The notes: generated from the sequence alone by a model not told the origin. 64,000 bases of DNA from Akkermansia massiliensis (GCF_023516715.1 NZ_JAMGSI010000001.1:1488001-1552000); one strand, 5' to 3'. Shown: positions 26,227-38,469, numbered from the stretch's first letter. Program-made: numbers and translations.

Positions 26227-27384
26227 ATGGAGAACACTCAACACGGGGATTCCGCCTCCCCGGCCAATCCCCCCCGGCAGCAGAAAAGCGGAAACACGGA
26301 TGAACAGACCATCGCCCTGACGAAGGCGCGTCTGGCCATTGACGAGGTGGACGCCCGGATTGTGGAGCTGCTTAAGAACCGCGCCGAATGGGTGCATGAA
26401 GTCGGCCGCATTAAAAAGGAGGGGAATTCCCCCATCTTCGTTCCCGAACGCGAAACGGCCCTGCTCAGCAAGCTGAACCGCCTGAACGCGGGCGTGCTGC
26501 CGGAGGCCTCCCTCCAGGCCATTTACCGTGAAATCATCTCCTGCTCCTTCTTCCTGGAAGGGGGGCTTACCATTGCCTACCTGGGCCCCAAGGGCACATG
26601 GAGCCACCAGGCGGCCCTCAAGCAGTTCGGTAAAAGCTGCGAACTTATCCCGTGCCAGAGCTTCAAGGACGTGTTTGACATGGTGGACCGCGGGAAGGCC
26701 CAGTACGGCGTGGTGCCCGTGGAAAACTCCTCGGAAGGCTCCGTGACCGCCGTGATGGACCTCTTCGTCACCTCTCCCCTCAAAATCTGCGCCCAGATCA
26801 ATCTGAACATCCGCAACAGCCTGATGGCGGACATCCCGCGGGAACACATCCGCATCCTGTATTCCCATCCGCAGGTTCTCGGCCAGACGCGGAACTGGAT
26901 TCTGCGGCACTTCCCGAACGCGGAGCTCGTGGAAACCTCCTCCACCACGAAGGCCAGCATCCTTGCCAAGGAGAACGCCTCCATGGGCGCGGCGTCCCTG
27001 GGCTGCCCGCTGGCCGCGGAACTGTTCGGCCTGAACATTCTGGAAGAAGACGCGCAGGACCAGGCCTGCAACACCACCCGTTTTGCCGTCATCGGCCGCC
27101 AGGAAACGCAGCCCAGCGGCAGGGACCGCACATCCCTGCTCATCCGCATCCAGCACAAGCCCGGCACCCTGGCGGAAGTCATCAACTGCTTCCAGCGGCA
27201 CAACAACAACCTGATCCGCATTGAATCCCGCCCCTCCAAGGTCATCAACTGGGAGTACGTCTTTTACATAGACGCCGTAGGCCACATTCAGGAATCCCCC
27301 CTACGGGAAACCCTCCCGGAGCTGGAACAGCACTGCTCCATGCTGAAAATCCTGGGCAGTTACGCGGATACGGACGTCATTTGA
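26227..27384 (+). CDS. pheA: Bifunctional chorismate mutase / prephenate dehydratase
   Basis: Converts chorismate via prephenate to phenylpyruvate in phenylalanine synthesis. 385 residues. Residues ~25-105 form an AroQ-type chorismate mutase (ARLAIDEVDARIVELLKNR, then VPERETALL). Residues ~115-290 are the prephenate dehydratase (YLGPKGTWSHQAA, GVVPVENSSEGSV, NTTRFAVIG). The C-terminal ACT domain contains the phenylalanine-binding ESRPSK motif, so feedback inhibition by Phe is expected. The N-terminus has a Pro/Gln-rich extension of about 25 residues. Same strand as the following fucosidase with a 45-bp gap. Confidence 0.95.
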   Translation: MENTQHGDSASPANPPRQQKSGNTDEQTIALTKARLAIDEVDARIVELLKNRAEWVHEVGRIKKEGNSPIFVPERETALLSKLNRLNAGVLPEASLQAIYREIISCSFFLEGGLTIAYLGPKGTWSHQAALKQFGKSCELIPCQSFKDVFDMVDRGKAQYGVVPVENSSEGSVTAVMDLFVTSPLKICAQINLNIRNSLMADIPREHIRILYSHPQVLGQTRNWILRHFPNAELVETSSTTKASILAKENASMGAASLGCPLAAELFGLNILEEDAQDQACNTTRFAVIGRQETQPSGRDRTSLLIRIQHKPGTLAEVINCFQRHNNNLIRIESRPSKVINWEYVFYIDAVGHIQESPLRETLPELEQHCSMLKILGSYADTDVI

Positions 27385-27429
27385 CCGGCTTAATCTTTCT
27401 CCCCCCGCTTCATACCACCCTGAAAAACC

Positions 27430-29046
27430 ATGAAAATCGCTACGATTGCCGCCCTGGCCCTCACCCTGGCACTTCCCTCTCTGGCCCAGCAGTCCGCCAC
27501 TAAAATCGTTACGGAGAACGGGCAGCCCACGCTGGCCCTGGATGAACAGTTCGCGGCCCGGCTGCGCAGCGGCAGGACGGAACAAAACGCCCCCGCCACG
27601 GTTCCCTCGGAATTCTCGGCAGCCGCCCCCGGACTTCCCCTCCCCGCGGACGCCAACCACGCCGCTGTGAAGGAAACGGCGGAAGAGCGCAACCGTCGCA
27701 TGGAATGGTGGAGGGACGCCAAATTCGGCATGTTCATCCACTACGGCCTGTATTCCGGGCTGGCCGGGGAATGGAAAGGCAAGCCCGGCGGTTCCGAATG
27801 GATTCAGAAAAACGTGGAAGTGGACACGGATTCCTACGCTGCGGAAGCCCTGCCCCTGTTCAAGCCCAAGGAAGGGCTGACGGAAGAATGGGCCCGGCTT
27901 GCCCGGGACGCAGGGTGCCAATACGTGGTGCTCACCAGCAAGCATCATGAAGGCTTCGGCCTGTTTGACAGCGCCCAGACGGATTACGACTCCAAAAGCG
28001 CCGTGAACCGGGACATTATCCGCGAATACGTGGACTCCTGCCGCAAGCGCGGCTTGAAGGTAGGCCTTTACCACTCCGTCATCGACTGGCACCACCCGTC
28101 CTATGACAACACCATCTGCCCGGACCTCTGCTATCCCGCGGGACAGGCGGAAATGCTTAAAAGGAAAAACATCCCGCGGGACCACGCCGCCTACCAGAAG
28201 TACCTGCACGCCCAGGTCCGGGAGCTGATGACCCGTTACGCTCCCATTGACATCATGTGGTGGGATTATTCCCAGGGAGCCATGGAAGGGGCCAGGGGCT
28301 GGAAAGCGCCGGAACTGATGGACATGGTGCGCTCCATCAATCCCGGCGTCATCATGAACAACCGCCTGTACGCCTATTCCGGCCTGAACCGGGACCAGGC
28401 CGGCACGCTGGACCTGCGCTGCGGGGACTACATCACCCCGGAACGCTTCATCCCCCGGCGCGGCTATCCCGGCGTGGACTGGGAATCCTGCATGACGGTG
28501 AGCGACAAATGGGGCTACAACCGGTATGACACCAACATCAAGTCTCCGGAAACCGTCATTGAAAAACTGGTGGAATGCGTCACCAAGGGAGGCAACCTCC
28601 TGCTGAACGTGAACCCGATGGCGGACGGAACCGTTCCGGAAAAAGTGGCCGCCACCATGCGCGGCGTGGGCCAGTGGCTCAAGATCAACGGGGAGGCCGT
28701 GTACGGCACGCGGGCCTTCACGGAACTGGACCAGCCCGCCTCCATCAACCGGCAGGGGGACATCTTCGTCTTCCTGGTTCCGCCGCCGGACAAGGGACCG
28801 GCCCAGCCTCCCAGCGAAGGGACCATGAAGGAACTGACGGAAGGCGCGGAATACGCCCGCATGCAGCCGCTGGATTCCACCGGATACGAGGACGAGGAAG
28901 GAACCTCCGTCTCCCTCCCCGCAGGCTACTCCAAAGCGGTGCTGCTGGGAGACAACACCGCCCTGCCCGTCGTCAACGGAACGGTTCTGTTCAAGGCGCA
29001 CGAACACTCCAAAACGCCCTGTTCCGTCATCAAACTGAGCAAATAG
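27430..29046 (+). CDS. Secreted alpha-L-fucosidase, GH29
   Basis: Removes terminal fucose from mucin glycans. 538 residues with a signal peptide (MKIATIAALALTLALPSLAQ). GH29 landmarks are clear: KFGMFIHYGLYSGLAGEW near residue 98, VLTSKHHEGFGLFDS, GLYHSVIDWHHP, and IDIMWWDYS with the probable nucleophile Asp at residue 279. After the catalytic barrel comes a short beta domain at the C-terminus (residues ~430-538). Encoded between pheA and ligA, so it is not part of a dedicated polysaccharide locus; A. muciniphila glycosidase genes are commonly scattered like this. Whether it prefers alpha-1,2, 1,3/4 or 1,6 links cannot be read from the sequence. Confidence 0.93.
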   Translation: MKIATIAALALTLALPSLAQQSATKIVTENGQPTLALDEQFAARLRSGRTEQNAPATVPSEFSAAAPGLPLPADANHAAVKETAEERNRRMEWWRDAKFGMFIHYGLYSGLAGEWKGKPGGSEWIQKNVEVDTDSYAAEALPLFKPKEGLTEEWARLARDAGCQYVVLTSKHHEGFGLFDSAQTDYDSKSAVNRDIIREYVDSCRKRGLKVGLYHSVIDWHHPSYDNTICPDLCYPAGQAEMLKRKNIPRDHAAYQKYLHAQVRELMTRYAPIDIMWWDYSQGAMEGARGWKAPELMDMVRSINPGVIMNNRLYAYSGLNRDQAGTLDLRCGDYITPERFIPRRGYPGVDWESCMTVSDKWGYNRYDTNIKSPETVIEKLVECVTKGGNLLLNVNPMADGTVPEKVAATMRGVGQWLKINGEAVYGTRAFTELDQPASINRQGDIFVFLVPPPDKGPAQPPSEGTMKELTEGAEYARMQPLDSTGYEDEEGTSVSLPAGYSKAVLLGDNTALPVVNGTVLFKAHEHSKTPCSVIKLSK

Positions 29047-31455
<2,409 letters not shown>

Positions 31456-31708
31456 GCCGCCATCCCTACCCTACTCTGTTTCCCATCGACGCTACAGAAA
31501 CCCGTTCCCTGCATCATGCCGCAGGCTTCCGCCTGTTCCATCCCGCCGGAGCTCAAGGCAAAAACGCCCAATGTGCCCCCTCCGTCCACCCCTTCTCCCT
31601 TCCATGGTCCGTCTGATTTTTTCCGTGTGCCGCATTCCGGGAATTTAATTCCTGAATCCTGCAAAAAAGCTTGCTACGGACCGTCATCTGCTCCCTAATA
31701 AACCGCGT

Positions 31709-32317
31709 ATGCTGAACCTGCCTAACGCTATTACCCTGACACGGATTGCCCTGGTAGTCGTCTTCACGGCAGCAGTCAGCATCGCGGACCAGTATTCCTG
31801 GGGATACCTGGCCGCACTGGTCACCTTCATCCTGGCGGCCTGCACGGACTGGCTGGACGGCTACCTGGCCCGCCGCCTGAACCAGGTCACCACCTTCGGC
31901 AAGCTCATTGACCCCCTGGCGGACAAGATTGCCGTTTCCGCCGCCTTCATTTACCTGACGGGCGTGGGGCTATGCCCCGTCTGGGTCACCATTCTCATCA
32001 TCAGCCGGGAATTCCTGGTCACGGGCCTGCGCCAGATTGCCCAGGACCACGGCGTCATCATTCCCGCGGGCACGTCCGGCAAATGGAAAACCGCCTTCCA
32101 GCTGGCTTTCTGCATCGCCTCCCTGCTGGCCCTGACCTGGACGCACACGCCGGAATACCTGCCCTCCTTCCTGGACCAGCTTGCGGCGCTCTGCCTGTGG
32201 CACGGATCCGGAGCTTCCAATTTCCTGTACCAGTTCACTCTGTGGGGCTCCATCATCCTGACCGTGTATTCCGGGGCCGTTTACTGCGTGGGCGCGCGCA
32301 AATTCTTCCAGCACTAA
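31709..32317 (+). CDS. pgsA: CDP-diacylglycerol-glycerol-3-phosphate 3-phosphatidyltransferase
   Basis: Integral membrane enzyme making phosphatidylglycerol phosphate, first committed step to phosphatidylglycerol and cardiolipin. 202 residues with several hydrophobic helices. The CDP-alcohol phosphotransferase signature is complete: DGYLARRLN, then GKLIDPLADK, at residues ~50-73. The N-terminal LNLPNAITLTRI is typical of PgsA. A -10-like TAATAA ends 7 nt before the ATG, again suggesting a very short leader, with TTGCTA 19 bp further upstream. Monocistronic. Confidence 0.92.
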   Translation: MLNLPNAITLTRIALVVVFTAAVSIADQYSWGYLAALVTFILAACTDWLDGYLARRLNQVTTFGKLIDPLADKIAVSAAFIYLTGVGLCPVWVTILIISREFLVTGLRQIAQDHGVIIPAGTSGKWKTAFQLAFCIASLLALTWTHTPEYLPSFLDQLAALCLWHGSGASNFLYQFTLWGSIILTVYSGAVYCVGARKFFQH

Positions 32318-32479
32318 GGGTTCCCCGCCAGGTTCCCGGCTGTTCTTCCCTCCGCATGCCGGAAAGAGGAATGTACATCCACAGCTTGAAACCGAACAGG
32401 GGAATCTTCTCCCCCGGGTACCCCGGCGCCCTTTCATCACCATCCCATATGCCGACAGAAAAATGGAAAACAGCGATAA

Positions 32480-32508
32480 AAAAGGCAGCCCATGAAAGGC
32501 AGCCTTTT
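32480..32508 (+). terminator. Possible terminator after pgsA
   Basis: AAAAGGC and GCCTTTT arms 15 nt apart, followed by CATTATTTT. The stem is short (7 bp). It lies between pgsA and the convergent fic gene and could serve either strand. Confidence 0.4.
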
Positions 32509-32588
32509 CATTATTTTCTGAACTCCATTCAGGCAGATTATTTCATGATAAGGGTTAGTGCCGTAACTTGCTTGTTTTATCTCACGAG

Positions 32589-33722
32589 CTAGCCAGAGGC
32601 GATTTGCAGAAGTTTTCCCAGCTCAAATACGGCAGGCTTTCTGCCGCTTCCTTCTCTCACCTTCCGCACCAACCCGGCTTCGATGATCTGATTCAGGAGA
32701 TTGCGAACAGTCATGTCTTGGCAGGTGTTTTCCTTCTCCTTCATTTTTTTAATAATTTGAGGCCTCGTAAAGATGGGGGTCTCGAAAATGCAATCCAGAA
32801 GCAGATGAGAGTATTCGGAATGGGTGATGTTCCTGAAAGCATCTTCTAGTTCGTTATGAAGTTTGTTGATCTCTACGGCGCGGTTGATGTTTGCCGTGGC
32901 CTGCTCCACCATCGCCCGCAGGAAAAAGGAAAGCCATTCGTTCCATTTATTTTCTTCATGGACGGCATTCAAGCATCTGTAATATTCGTCCCGGTGAGCT
33001 TCCAGATAGGCGGACATGTAAAACATGGGACGGTGCAAAATGTTCTTGGCATAAAGAAAAAGAGGAATCATGAGCCGTCCGATTCGGCCGTTGCCGTCCA
33101 GAAATGGATGAATCATCTCAAACTGAACGTGCATCACGGCTGCCCGAACAAGAGGGTCCAGCTGAGCTTTCTCCTCAATGCTCCAATCATTCACCATGTA
33201 GTCCAACCAGTTTTCCATCAAGGCTTCCACGTGCACCGGATCGGGAGGAATGTAGGAGGCCTGTTCGATCGGGCAGCCGTGGGAACCTATCCAGTTTTGT
33301 ACCTCTCGGAAAAGGCCGGGGGACTTTGTGTTGCCGCGCACGCCTTCCAGCAGAATTCTATGGATTTCCTTGACCAAGCCAAGGCTCAACGGCCTTTCTC
33401 CGAGACTGCGGGATGCAAATTTCAAGGCTGACCGATAATTTTTAATTTCGTCAATGTCCTCCCTTTTGCTTTCGCTGAATGATATGCCAGCGTCTTGTTC
33501 GTACACTTCGTCAATGGTTGCCTGCGTGCCTTCGATTTTGGAAGACAGAACTGCTTCTTGAGTCATGAAGGGTGACAGGAGAATGTCAGGATTGACCAAC
33601 GTCCTTACTATTCCATCATAACGAGCTACAGCTCCGTTGGCTTTTCCCAGGATATCGGCAAATGCGTTTGCATCAATTCTTTTTAGAACAGGCAGATATT
33701 CCGGAAGATAAGGTGTCTTCAT
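32589..33722 (-). CDS. Fic-family AMPylation protein with winged-helix C-terminus
   Basis: 377 residues from ATG 33722. The Fic core motif HPFLDGNGRIGR is intact with the catalytic His at about residue 205, so transfer of AMP (or a related group) from a nucleotide is expected. An N-terminal inhibitory helix motif SSKIEGT with Glu near residue 64 marks an auto-inhibited class II Fic protein. The last ~90 residues (IITRPQIIKKM-like helices, RNLLNQIIEAGLV) look like a winged helix that can bind DNA. A 28-bp palindrome overlaps its promoter, which suggests autoregulation. Monocistronic; the target protein is unknown. Confidence 0.9.
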   Translation of the reverse strand: MKTPYLPEYLPVLKRIDANAFADILGKANGAVARYDGIVRTLVNPDILLSPFMTQEAVLSSKIEGTQATIDEVYEQDAGISFSESKREDIDEIKNYRSALKFASRSLGERPLSLGLVKEIHRILLEGVRGNTKSPGLFREVQNWIGSHGCPIEQASYIPPDPVHVEALMENWLDYMVNDWSIEEKAQLDPLVRAAVMHVQFEMIHPFLDGNGRIGRLMIPLFLYAKNILHRPMFYMSAYLEAHRDEYYRCLNAVHEENKWNEWLSFFLRAMVEQATANINRAVEINKLHNELEDAFRNITHSEYSHLLLDCIFETPIFTRPQIIKKMKEKENTCQDMTVRNLLNQIIEAGLVRKVREGSGRKPAVFELGKLLQIASG

Positions 33723-33732
33723 CACAACTTTG

Positions 33733-33781
33733 TTGATAATGAAAGTAGGATTCAAAGTCAACAAATGATTTCGTTGACTTT
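33733..33781 (-). promoter_or_regulatory. fic promoter with palindromic operator
   Basis: Minus strand: -35 TTGACT (33761-33756), 17-bp spacer, -10 TATCAA (33738-33733), 10 nt to the ATG at 33722. The palindrome AAAGTCAAC-N10-GTTGACTTT (33754-33781) covers the -35 box. A further GTCAACAAA half-site lies at 33828-33836. This arrangement fits repression by the winged-helix domain of the Fic protein itself or by another regulator. Confidence 0.65.
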
Positions 33782-34445
33782 ATATTATCATCAAAACTGT
33801 TTATTTACATCAAAAAGGTATTTCACAGTCAACAAAGTATTTTGATGGTATTTTGTTTTCATCAACGAATAGTAATTCCGTTTTACGCACGGTTCTTACC
33901 GGAGGGCAGTCCATTCCTTTTGCCAGGCTCTTGTGAGAATTTGCTTGGAGGCTCCGTCAGTTTCCCAGCCTTCCGAGAAGGTGCAGAGAGGGTCGAAACC
34001 AGGAGAGCAAACATCTTGCATAGGCTCCATTGCCCAGGCTATTTCGCCAGTTCTCCTCTGCTATAGTTTCCATAACTATGCAACACACTTTCAAAGGAAA
34101 ATGGGCACAGGGGCCGCACACTGCCGAGGTTCCGCAACGCGAATCTGACTCTCCTCAGGAGGCGTCCCGCCAGACTTCTCAGGAAAACACCGGAAAACGG
34201 AATCCTGACGCAATAGACGTTTTTATTTCTCTTGACGGATATTCTGCGCCGTGCTTATATCGTGCTGTTCCCGCCAAATGGTGCTTGGTTGTTGATTTTT
34301 GATAGTCATTTGCGGTTGGCGGAATACGGGCGTCTCCGTATTGATCCTTTCAGTATCGCTCCTGCGGGCTTCTTTTTGTTCCGCTATTGTCGTGATTCCG
34401 TCAGTTCATTGCAGCCGAGGCGCATTCACAGACACATCAATAAAC
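33782..34445. other. Intergenic region between fic and the DEAD-box helicase
   Basis: About 660 bases. The left end carries an extra GTCAACAAA half-site. Short open frames exist in the remainder, but none shows family similarity or convincing start context. It may hold a long 5' leader for the helicase, as is common for cold-induced RNA helicases, though no specific RNA structure was identified. Confidence 0.4.
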
Positions 34446-35735
34446 ATGGTATCAACCACATTCAGGGAGCTTGGCTTGTCGGCTCCCATTCTCCGCCAGC
34501 TGGAGAAACTGGAGTACAAGACCCCCACCCCCATCCAGGCAGCCTGCATCCCCCTGCTGCTGCAGAACAAGGACCTGATGGGACTGGCGCAGACCGGAAC
34601 CGGCAAAACGGCCGCGTTCGCCCTGCCCCTCATTCAACAATTTTCAGAACATCCCAGAAAGCCGCTTGCCCGCCAGGTAAGGGCGCTCATCCTGAGCCCC
34701 ACCCGGGAACTGGCCGCGCAGATTCATGACAACATCTGCGCCTATGCCAAAGGGCTGAACCTGTCCACCGCCGTCATCTTCGGCGGCGTGGGGTACGCCC
34801 CCCAGTTCAAGAAGCTGGCCGGCGGCCTGGATATTCTGGTAGCCACGCCCGGCAGGCTGATTGACCATCTGGAACGCCAGACCGTCAACCTGGGCGGTGT
34901 GGAAACCCTGATTCTGGACGAAGCGGACCACATGCTGGACATGGGCTTCGCTCCGGCCCTGAAAAAGATCGTCGCCAAAATCCCGAAGAAACGCCATACC
35001 CAGATGTTCTCCGCCACCATGCCGGACAACATTCTGCAACTGGCCCAGTCCCTGCTTCAGGAACCGGAAACGGTGATGGTCACCCCCCCGGCCGCCACGG
35101 CGGACAGGGTGGAACAGTCCCTCTGCATGGTTGGCTCCCAGGCGGAAAAAAGGCCCCTTACCCTGGATCTGCTGGAACAGCAGGAACAGCCGGGCCGCAC
35201 GCTCATCTTCACCCGGACCAAGCACGGCGCGAACCGCCTGGCCTCCTTCCTGACCGGAAAGGACCACCCGGCCTCCGCCATCCACGGCGACAAGAGCCAG
35301 GGCACGCGTGAACGCATGCTCCGGGAATTCCGTTCCGGGGAAACGCCCATTCTCGTCGCCACGGACATCGCCGCCCGCGGCATTGACGTGAAAGACGTGC
35401 AGCTCGTCATCAACTACGATCTGCCGGAAGAACCGGAAGTCTATGTGCACCGCATCGGCCGCACGGCACGCGCCGGAGCCGCCGGGCAAGCCATCGCCCT
35501 CTGTTCCCCGGATGAAATCAAAAAAGCCAGGGACGTGCACAAGCTGCTGGGGCGCCTCCTTCCCGTCCATTCCTCCAGCGCCACCATACCGTCTGAATTG
35601 CAGACGGTTCCCGGCACGCACAGGGAAAGGAAAAACTCCATGCAGGAAAACCGTTCCGCCTCCCGCAGGGGGCCGCGGAAAAGTTACGGAAGGCGGAATT
35701 CCGCCGGAAGGCAGGGAAGCCGTGCGGGCGCATGA
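34446..35735 (+). CDS. DEAD-box RNA helicase, RhlE-like
   Basis: 429 residues from ATG 34446 (MVSTTFRELGL); an upstream in-frame extension is not protein-like. It unwinds RNA during ribosome assembly or mRNA decay. The Q motif region (YKTPTPIQAACIP), Walker A AQTGTGKT, the DEAD box in LILDEADHMLDMGF, SATMP, and HRIGRTARAG are all present. The C-terminal ~50 residues are Arg/Ser/Gly-rich and basic, a typical RNA-binding tail of RhlE-like helicases. The upstream gap of ~660 bp may hold regulatory RNA. Confidence 0.95.
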   Translation: MVSTTFRELGLSAPILRQLEKLEYKTPTPIQAACIPLLLQNKDLMGLAQTGTGKTAAFALPLIQQFSEHPRKPLARQVRALILSPTRELAAQIHDNICAYAKGLNLSTAVIFGGVGYAPQFKKLAGGLDILVATPGRLIDHLERQTVNLGGVETLILDEADHMLDMGFAPALKKIVAKIPKKRHTQMFSATMPDNILQLAQSLLQEPETVMVTPPAATADRVEQSLCMVGSQAEKRPLTLDLLEQQEQPGRTLIFTRTKHGANRLASFLTGKDHPASAIHGDKSQGTRERMLREFRSGETPILVATDIAARGIDVKDVQLVINYDLPEEPEVYVHRIGRTARAGAAGQAIALCSPDEIKKARDVHKLLGRLLPVHSSSATIPSELQTVPGTHRERKNSMQENRSASRRGPRKSYGRRNSAGRQGSRAGA

Positions 35736-35847
35736 TTTTAATCATTCAAAAAAACTTTTGAACGAAATCAGGGGCTGCACAGTCTCACTTGCTACAAACG
35801 GTTCACCGGACCGTTCCAGTCGGGAAGCTTCAACCGGAGTTTCAATC

Positions 35848-36456
35848 ATGAAAATCATCTCGTCCATCATCAAGACACTGTGCGTGGGTACCGTCGGTTC
35901 CCTCGCCTGCCAGGCCGCCATGCAGGCTTACGCGGATGACGTTCCCTCCACGTTTGTGGAAGGCAACTATTCCCCGGAAGTAGCCCGCTACGTGCAGAGC
36001 ATCGCAGGCGTGGCGCTGGCCTCAGGCATTCATGATTATGACGAAAACGCTACCAGCAGCTACCAGGTTCTGGCTCAGGTTCTCAACAGCGGCAATGCAA
36101 CGGAATTGCCGGACGACCTGAAACGGGCCATTGAAATGCTGACCAGCTACGTCCCCGACCCGAACGCGACCATTCAGCCGATTCTGACTAAAAAACAGAT
36201 TGAGAGGATGGAGCAGATGGCGGACCGTATTGAAAACCTGATGGAGGAAAAATACGGAGTGGACCTGGAAGACTGCATGAATATCATGAAACGTGCATTG
36301 GCCCCGTCCATTCCCGACATCCTCCGCTCCTGTGACATGGAAGGCACGCAGCTGCCGACCACCACCGTTTTCCGCCCCAGGCTGGGCAAGGCGCTGAATG
36401 AAGCTTATGCCAGGCTTGCCGCGTCAAAACTTCCCGCCGCCGGCACGGCTCAGTAA
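35848..36456 (+). CDS. Small secreted protein of unknown function
   Basis: 202 residues from ATG 35848, with a signal peptide (MKIISSIIKTLCVGTVGSLACQA, cleavage near AYA-DD). The mature part is mostly helical and acidic; it contains KKQIERMEQMADRIENLMEEKYG, which could form a short coiled coil, and three Cys residues. No family recognised. It follows the helicase by 112 bp on the same strand and is followed by a strong terminator. Confidence 0.75.
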   Translation: MKIISSIIKTLCVGTVGSLACQAAMQAYADDVPSTFVEGNYSPEVARYVQSIAGVALASGIHDYDENATSSYQVLAQVLNSGNATELPDDLKRAIEMLTSYVPDPNATIQPILTKKQIERMEQMADRIENLMEEKYGVDLEDCMNIMKRALAPSIPDILRSCDMEGTQLPTTTVFRPRLGKALNEAYARLAASKLPAAGTAQ

Positions 36457-36730
36457 CCGGACCACTTCAAAACGACCGGGAAGATGATCCCGATTCCACG
36501 GCATGCGGACCCCGTCAAGGTTCCCTGAACAGAAGCCGCAGGAAACGGAATGATCTTCCCCGTCGCCAGGAAAGGAAACAACAGCCAGCGCCGGCGACAC
36601 CACGCAACACTCTCCGGATGTCCTCCGATGCAGGGCCGATCCTTCGGACCGCGGTGCAGCGATACGCTCACCCCCCTTCACTCCCAAGCAACGGCATGCA
36701 ACATCGGCACAACCGGGTGATGCACCTGAC

Positions 36731-36773
36731 AGGCCCCGTCCTTCCCGCACTGCGGCAGGAATGGGGCCTTTTT
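36731..36773 (+). terminator. Intrinsic terminator before the GH109 gene
   Basis: Long imperfect stem with outer arms AGGCCCC / GGGGCCT and inner CCGC / GCGG pairs, followed by TTTTT. It ends transcription from the secreted-protein gene ~275 bp upstream. The rest of 36457-36945 shows no supported gene. Confidence 0.75.
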
Positions 36774-36945
36774 CATGCCCGCCTCCCGGAAGGAGCCTGC
36801 CTTCCCCTCTTTTGACGCCTCCGGCGCGGAGCACCTCTCTCCCGCAGGAGAATGCATTTTTTGCACCATCCGTGAAAGAAAGATTCTCAAGTCCGGGTAT
36901 GTATGGCAAACTAAGGACTCAAATCCTTCCATATAATTACCATCC

Positions 36946-38391
36946 ATGGATAATTCATCATCACGCCGTCGTTTCCTTCAGACCCTGGGTCTGGCTACTG
37001 GCGCCCTGGCTGCCGGTTCCTTCGCCAACGCCCAGGAAGTAGCTCCCCTGGCTCCCAAAAAGATCATCGTTCCGGACCCGAACAACATCGGTCCCATGAC
37101 CACGTGGCCCCCGCGCAAGCCCGGCGCCATCTACATGGGCGGCTTCAGGGCCCCCAAGCTGGACAAGGTGCGCGTGGCCTTCGTCGGCGTAGGTGAACGC
37201 GGCTCCATGCACGTGGGCCAGATGGCCGTCATTGAAGGCGCGGAAGTCGTCGGCATCTGCGACCTGTACAAGGACTGGGCGGAACGCAACGCGGCGCTGG
37301 TGGAAAAGAAGACGGGCAAGCGCCCTCCCATTTTCACGAACGGCCCGGAAGACTACAAGCGCATGATGAAGGAAGTCAAGCCGGACGCCGTCATCGTCTG
37401 CCCCAGCTGGGAATGGCACTGCCGCGTCACCTGCGACGTGATGAAAATGGGCGCCCACGCCTTTGTGGAAGTCCCCATGGCCGTCTCCATCAAGGAACTC
37501 TGGGAAATCGTCAATACCTCCGAGGAAACCCGGAAGCACTGCATGATGATGGAAAACGTCAACTACGGACGTGAAGAACTCATGTACCTGAACATGGTGC
37601 GCCAGGGCGTCATCGGCGACCTGCTGTACGGGGAAGCCGCCTACATCCACGAACTGCGCGGCCAGATGAAGCAGGTGGACCGCGGCACCGGCTCCTGGAG
37701 AACCTACCACTACGCCAAGCGCAATGGCAACGTCTACCCCACGCACGGCCTCGGCCCCATCGCCCAGTACATGAACCTGGCCCGCAAGGACGACTGCTTC
37801 GGCAGGCTCGTTTCCTTCTCCAGCCCGGCCCTGGGCCGCGCCGCCTATGCCAAGAAGAATTTCCCGGCGGACCACAAGTGGAACAAGCTGGACTTCGCCT
37901 GCGGCGACATGAACACCTCCATCATCAAGACCACCATGGGCCGCACCATCCTGGTGGAATGGGATGAAACCAGCCCGCGCCCCTACTCCCGCCTGAACCT
38001 CATTCAGGGCACCCTGGGCACGCTGGCCGGCTTCCCGACCCGCGTGGCCGGTGAAAAGCTGGGCAACGGCAACTATCACGAATGGATTGAAGGCAACGAA
38101 AAACTGGCCCCCATTTTTGAAAAGTACGATCACCCGCTCTGGAAGAAAGTCGGCCCGCTGGCCCTGAAGATGGGCGGCCACGGCGGCATGGACTTCGTGA
38201 TGCTTTACCGCATCATCGAATGCCTCCGCAAGGGCGAACCGATGGACCAGAACGTATACGAAGGCGCCTTCTGGTCCTCCGTCTCCGAGCTTTCCGAATA
38301 CTCCGTGGCCCAGGGCGGCATGCCCCAGGTGTTCCCGGACTTCACCCGCGGAGACTGGAAGACGACCGCCCCGCTGGGCATCGTTCAGTAA
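36946..38391 (+). CDS. Tat-exported GH109-type NAD-dependent glycosidase (Gfo/Idh/MocA fold)
   Basis: 481 residues. Probable alpha-N-acetylgalactosaminidase acting on mucin O-glycan ends with an NAD+ redox mechanism. A twin-arginine signal (SSSRRRFLQTLGLATGALAAG) indicates folded, cofactor-loaded export. The Rossmann nucleotide-binding loop VAFVGVGERGSMH lies near residue 72, ICDLYKDW follows, and HAFVEVPMA plus YPTHGLGPIAQY match characterised GH109 enzymes. A TATAAT ends 8 nt before the ATG without a good -35, suggesting a leaderless mRNA. A. muciniphila is known to encode GH109 enzymes. Monocistronic, flanked by terminators. Confidence 0.9.
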   Translation: MDNSSSRRRFLQTLGLATGALAAGSFANAQEVAPLAPKKIIVPDPNNIGPMTTWPPRKPGAIYMGGFRAPKLDKVRVAFVGVGERGSMHVGQMAVIEGAEVVGICDLYKDWAERNAALVEKKTGKRPPIFTNGPEDYKRMMKEVKPDAVIVCPSWEWHCRVTCDVMKMGAHAFVEVPMAVSIKELWEIVNTSEETRKHCMMMENVNYGREELMYLNMVRQGVIGDLLYGEAAYIHELRGQMKQVDRGTGSWRTYHYAKRNGNVYPTHGLGPIAQYMNLARKDDCFGRLVSFSSPALGRAAYAKKNFPADHKWNKLDFACGDMNTSIIKTTMGRTILVEWDETSPRPYSRLNLIQGTLGTLAGFPTRVAGEKLGNGNYHEWIEGNEKLAPIFEKYDHPLWKKVGPLALKMGGHGGMDFVMLYRIIECLRKGEPMDQNVYEGAFWSSVSELSEYSVAQGGMPQVFPDFTRGDWKTTAPLGIVQ

Positions 38392-38407
38392 AAAACTCAT
38401 TCCCCAT

Positions 38408-38451
38408 CCGGCCTGGAGCTTTTCCGCCTTTACAGCGGGCTTCCAGGCCGG
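38408..38451. repeat. 10-bp inverted repeat after the GH109 gene
   Basis: CCGGCCTGGA and TCCAGGCCGG, perfect arms 24 nt apart, starting 17 bp after the stop codon. It lacks a T-run but lies just before a regular terminator and may protect the mRNA 3' end. Confidence 0.5.
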
Positions 38452-38469
38452 AGCGGATTCCCCGTTCAG

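Noticed and set aside
33842-34445. Small genes between fic and the DEAD-box helicase
   Set aside because: Several short open frames exist, but none has promoter, start context or recognisable domain; they overlap each other in different frames.
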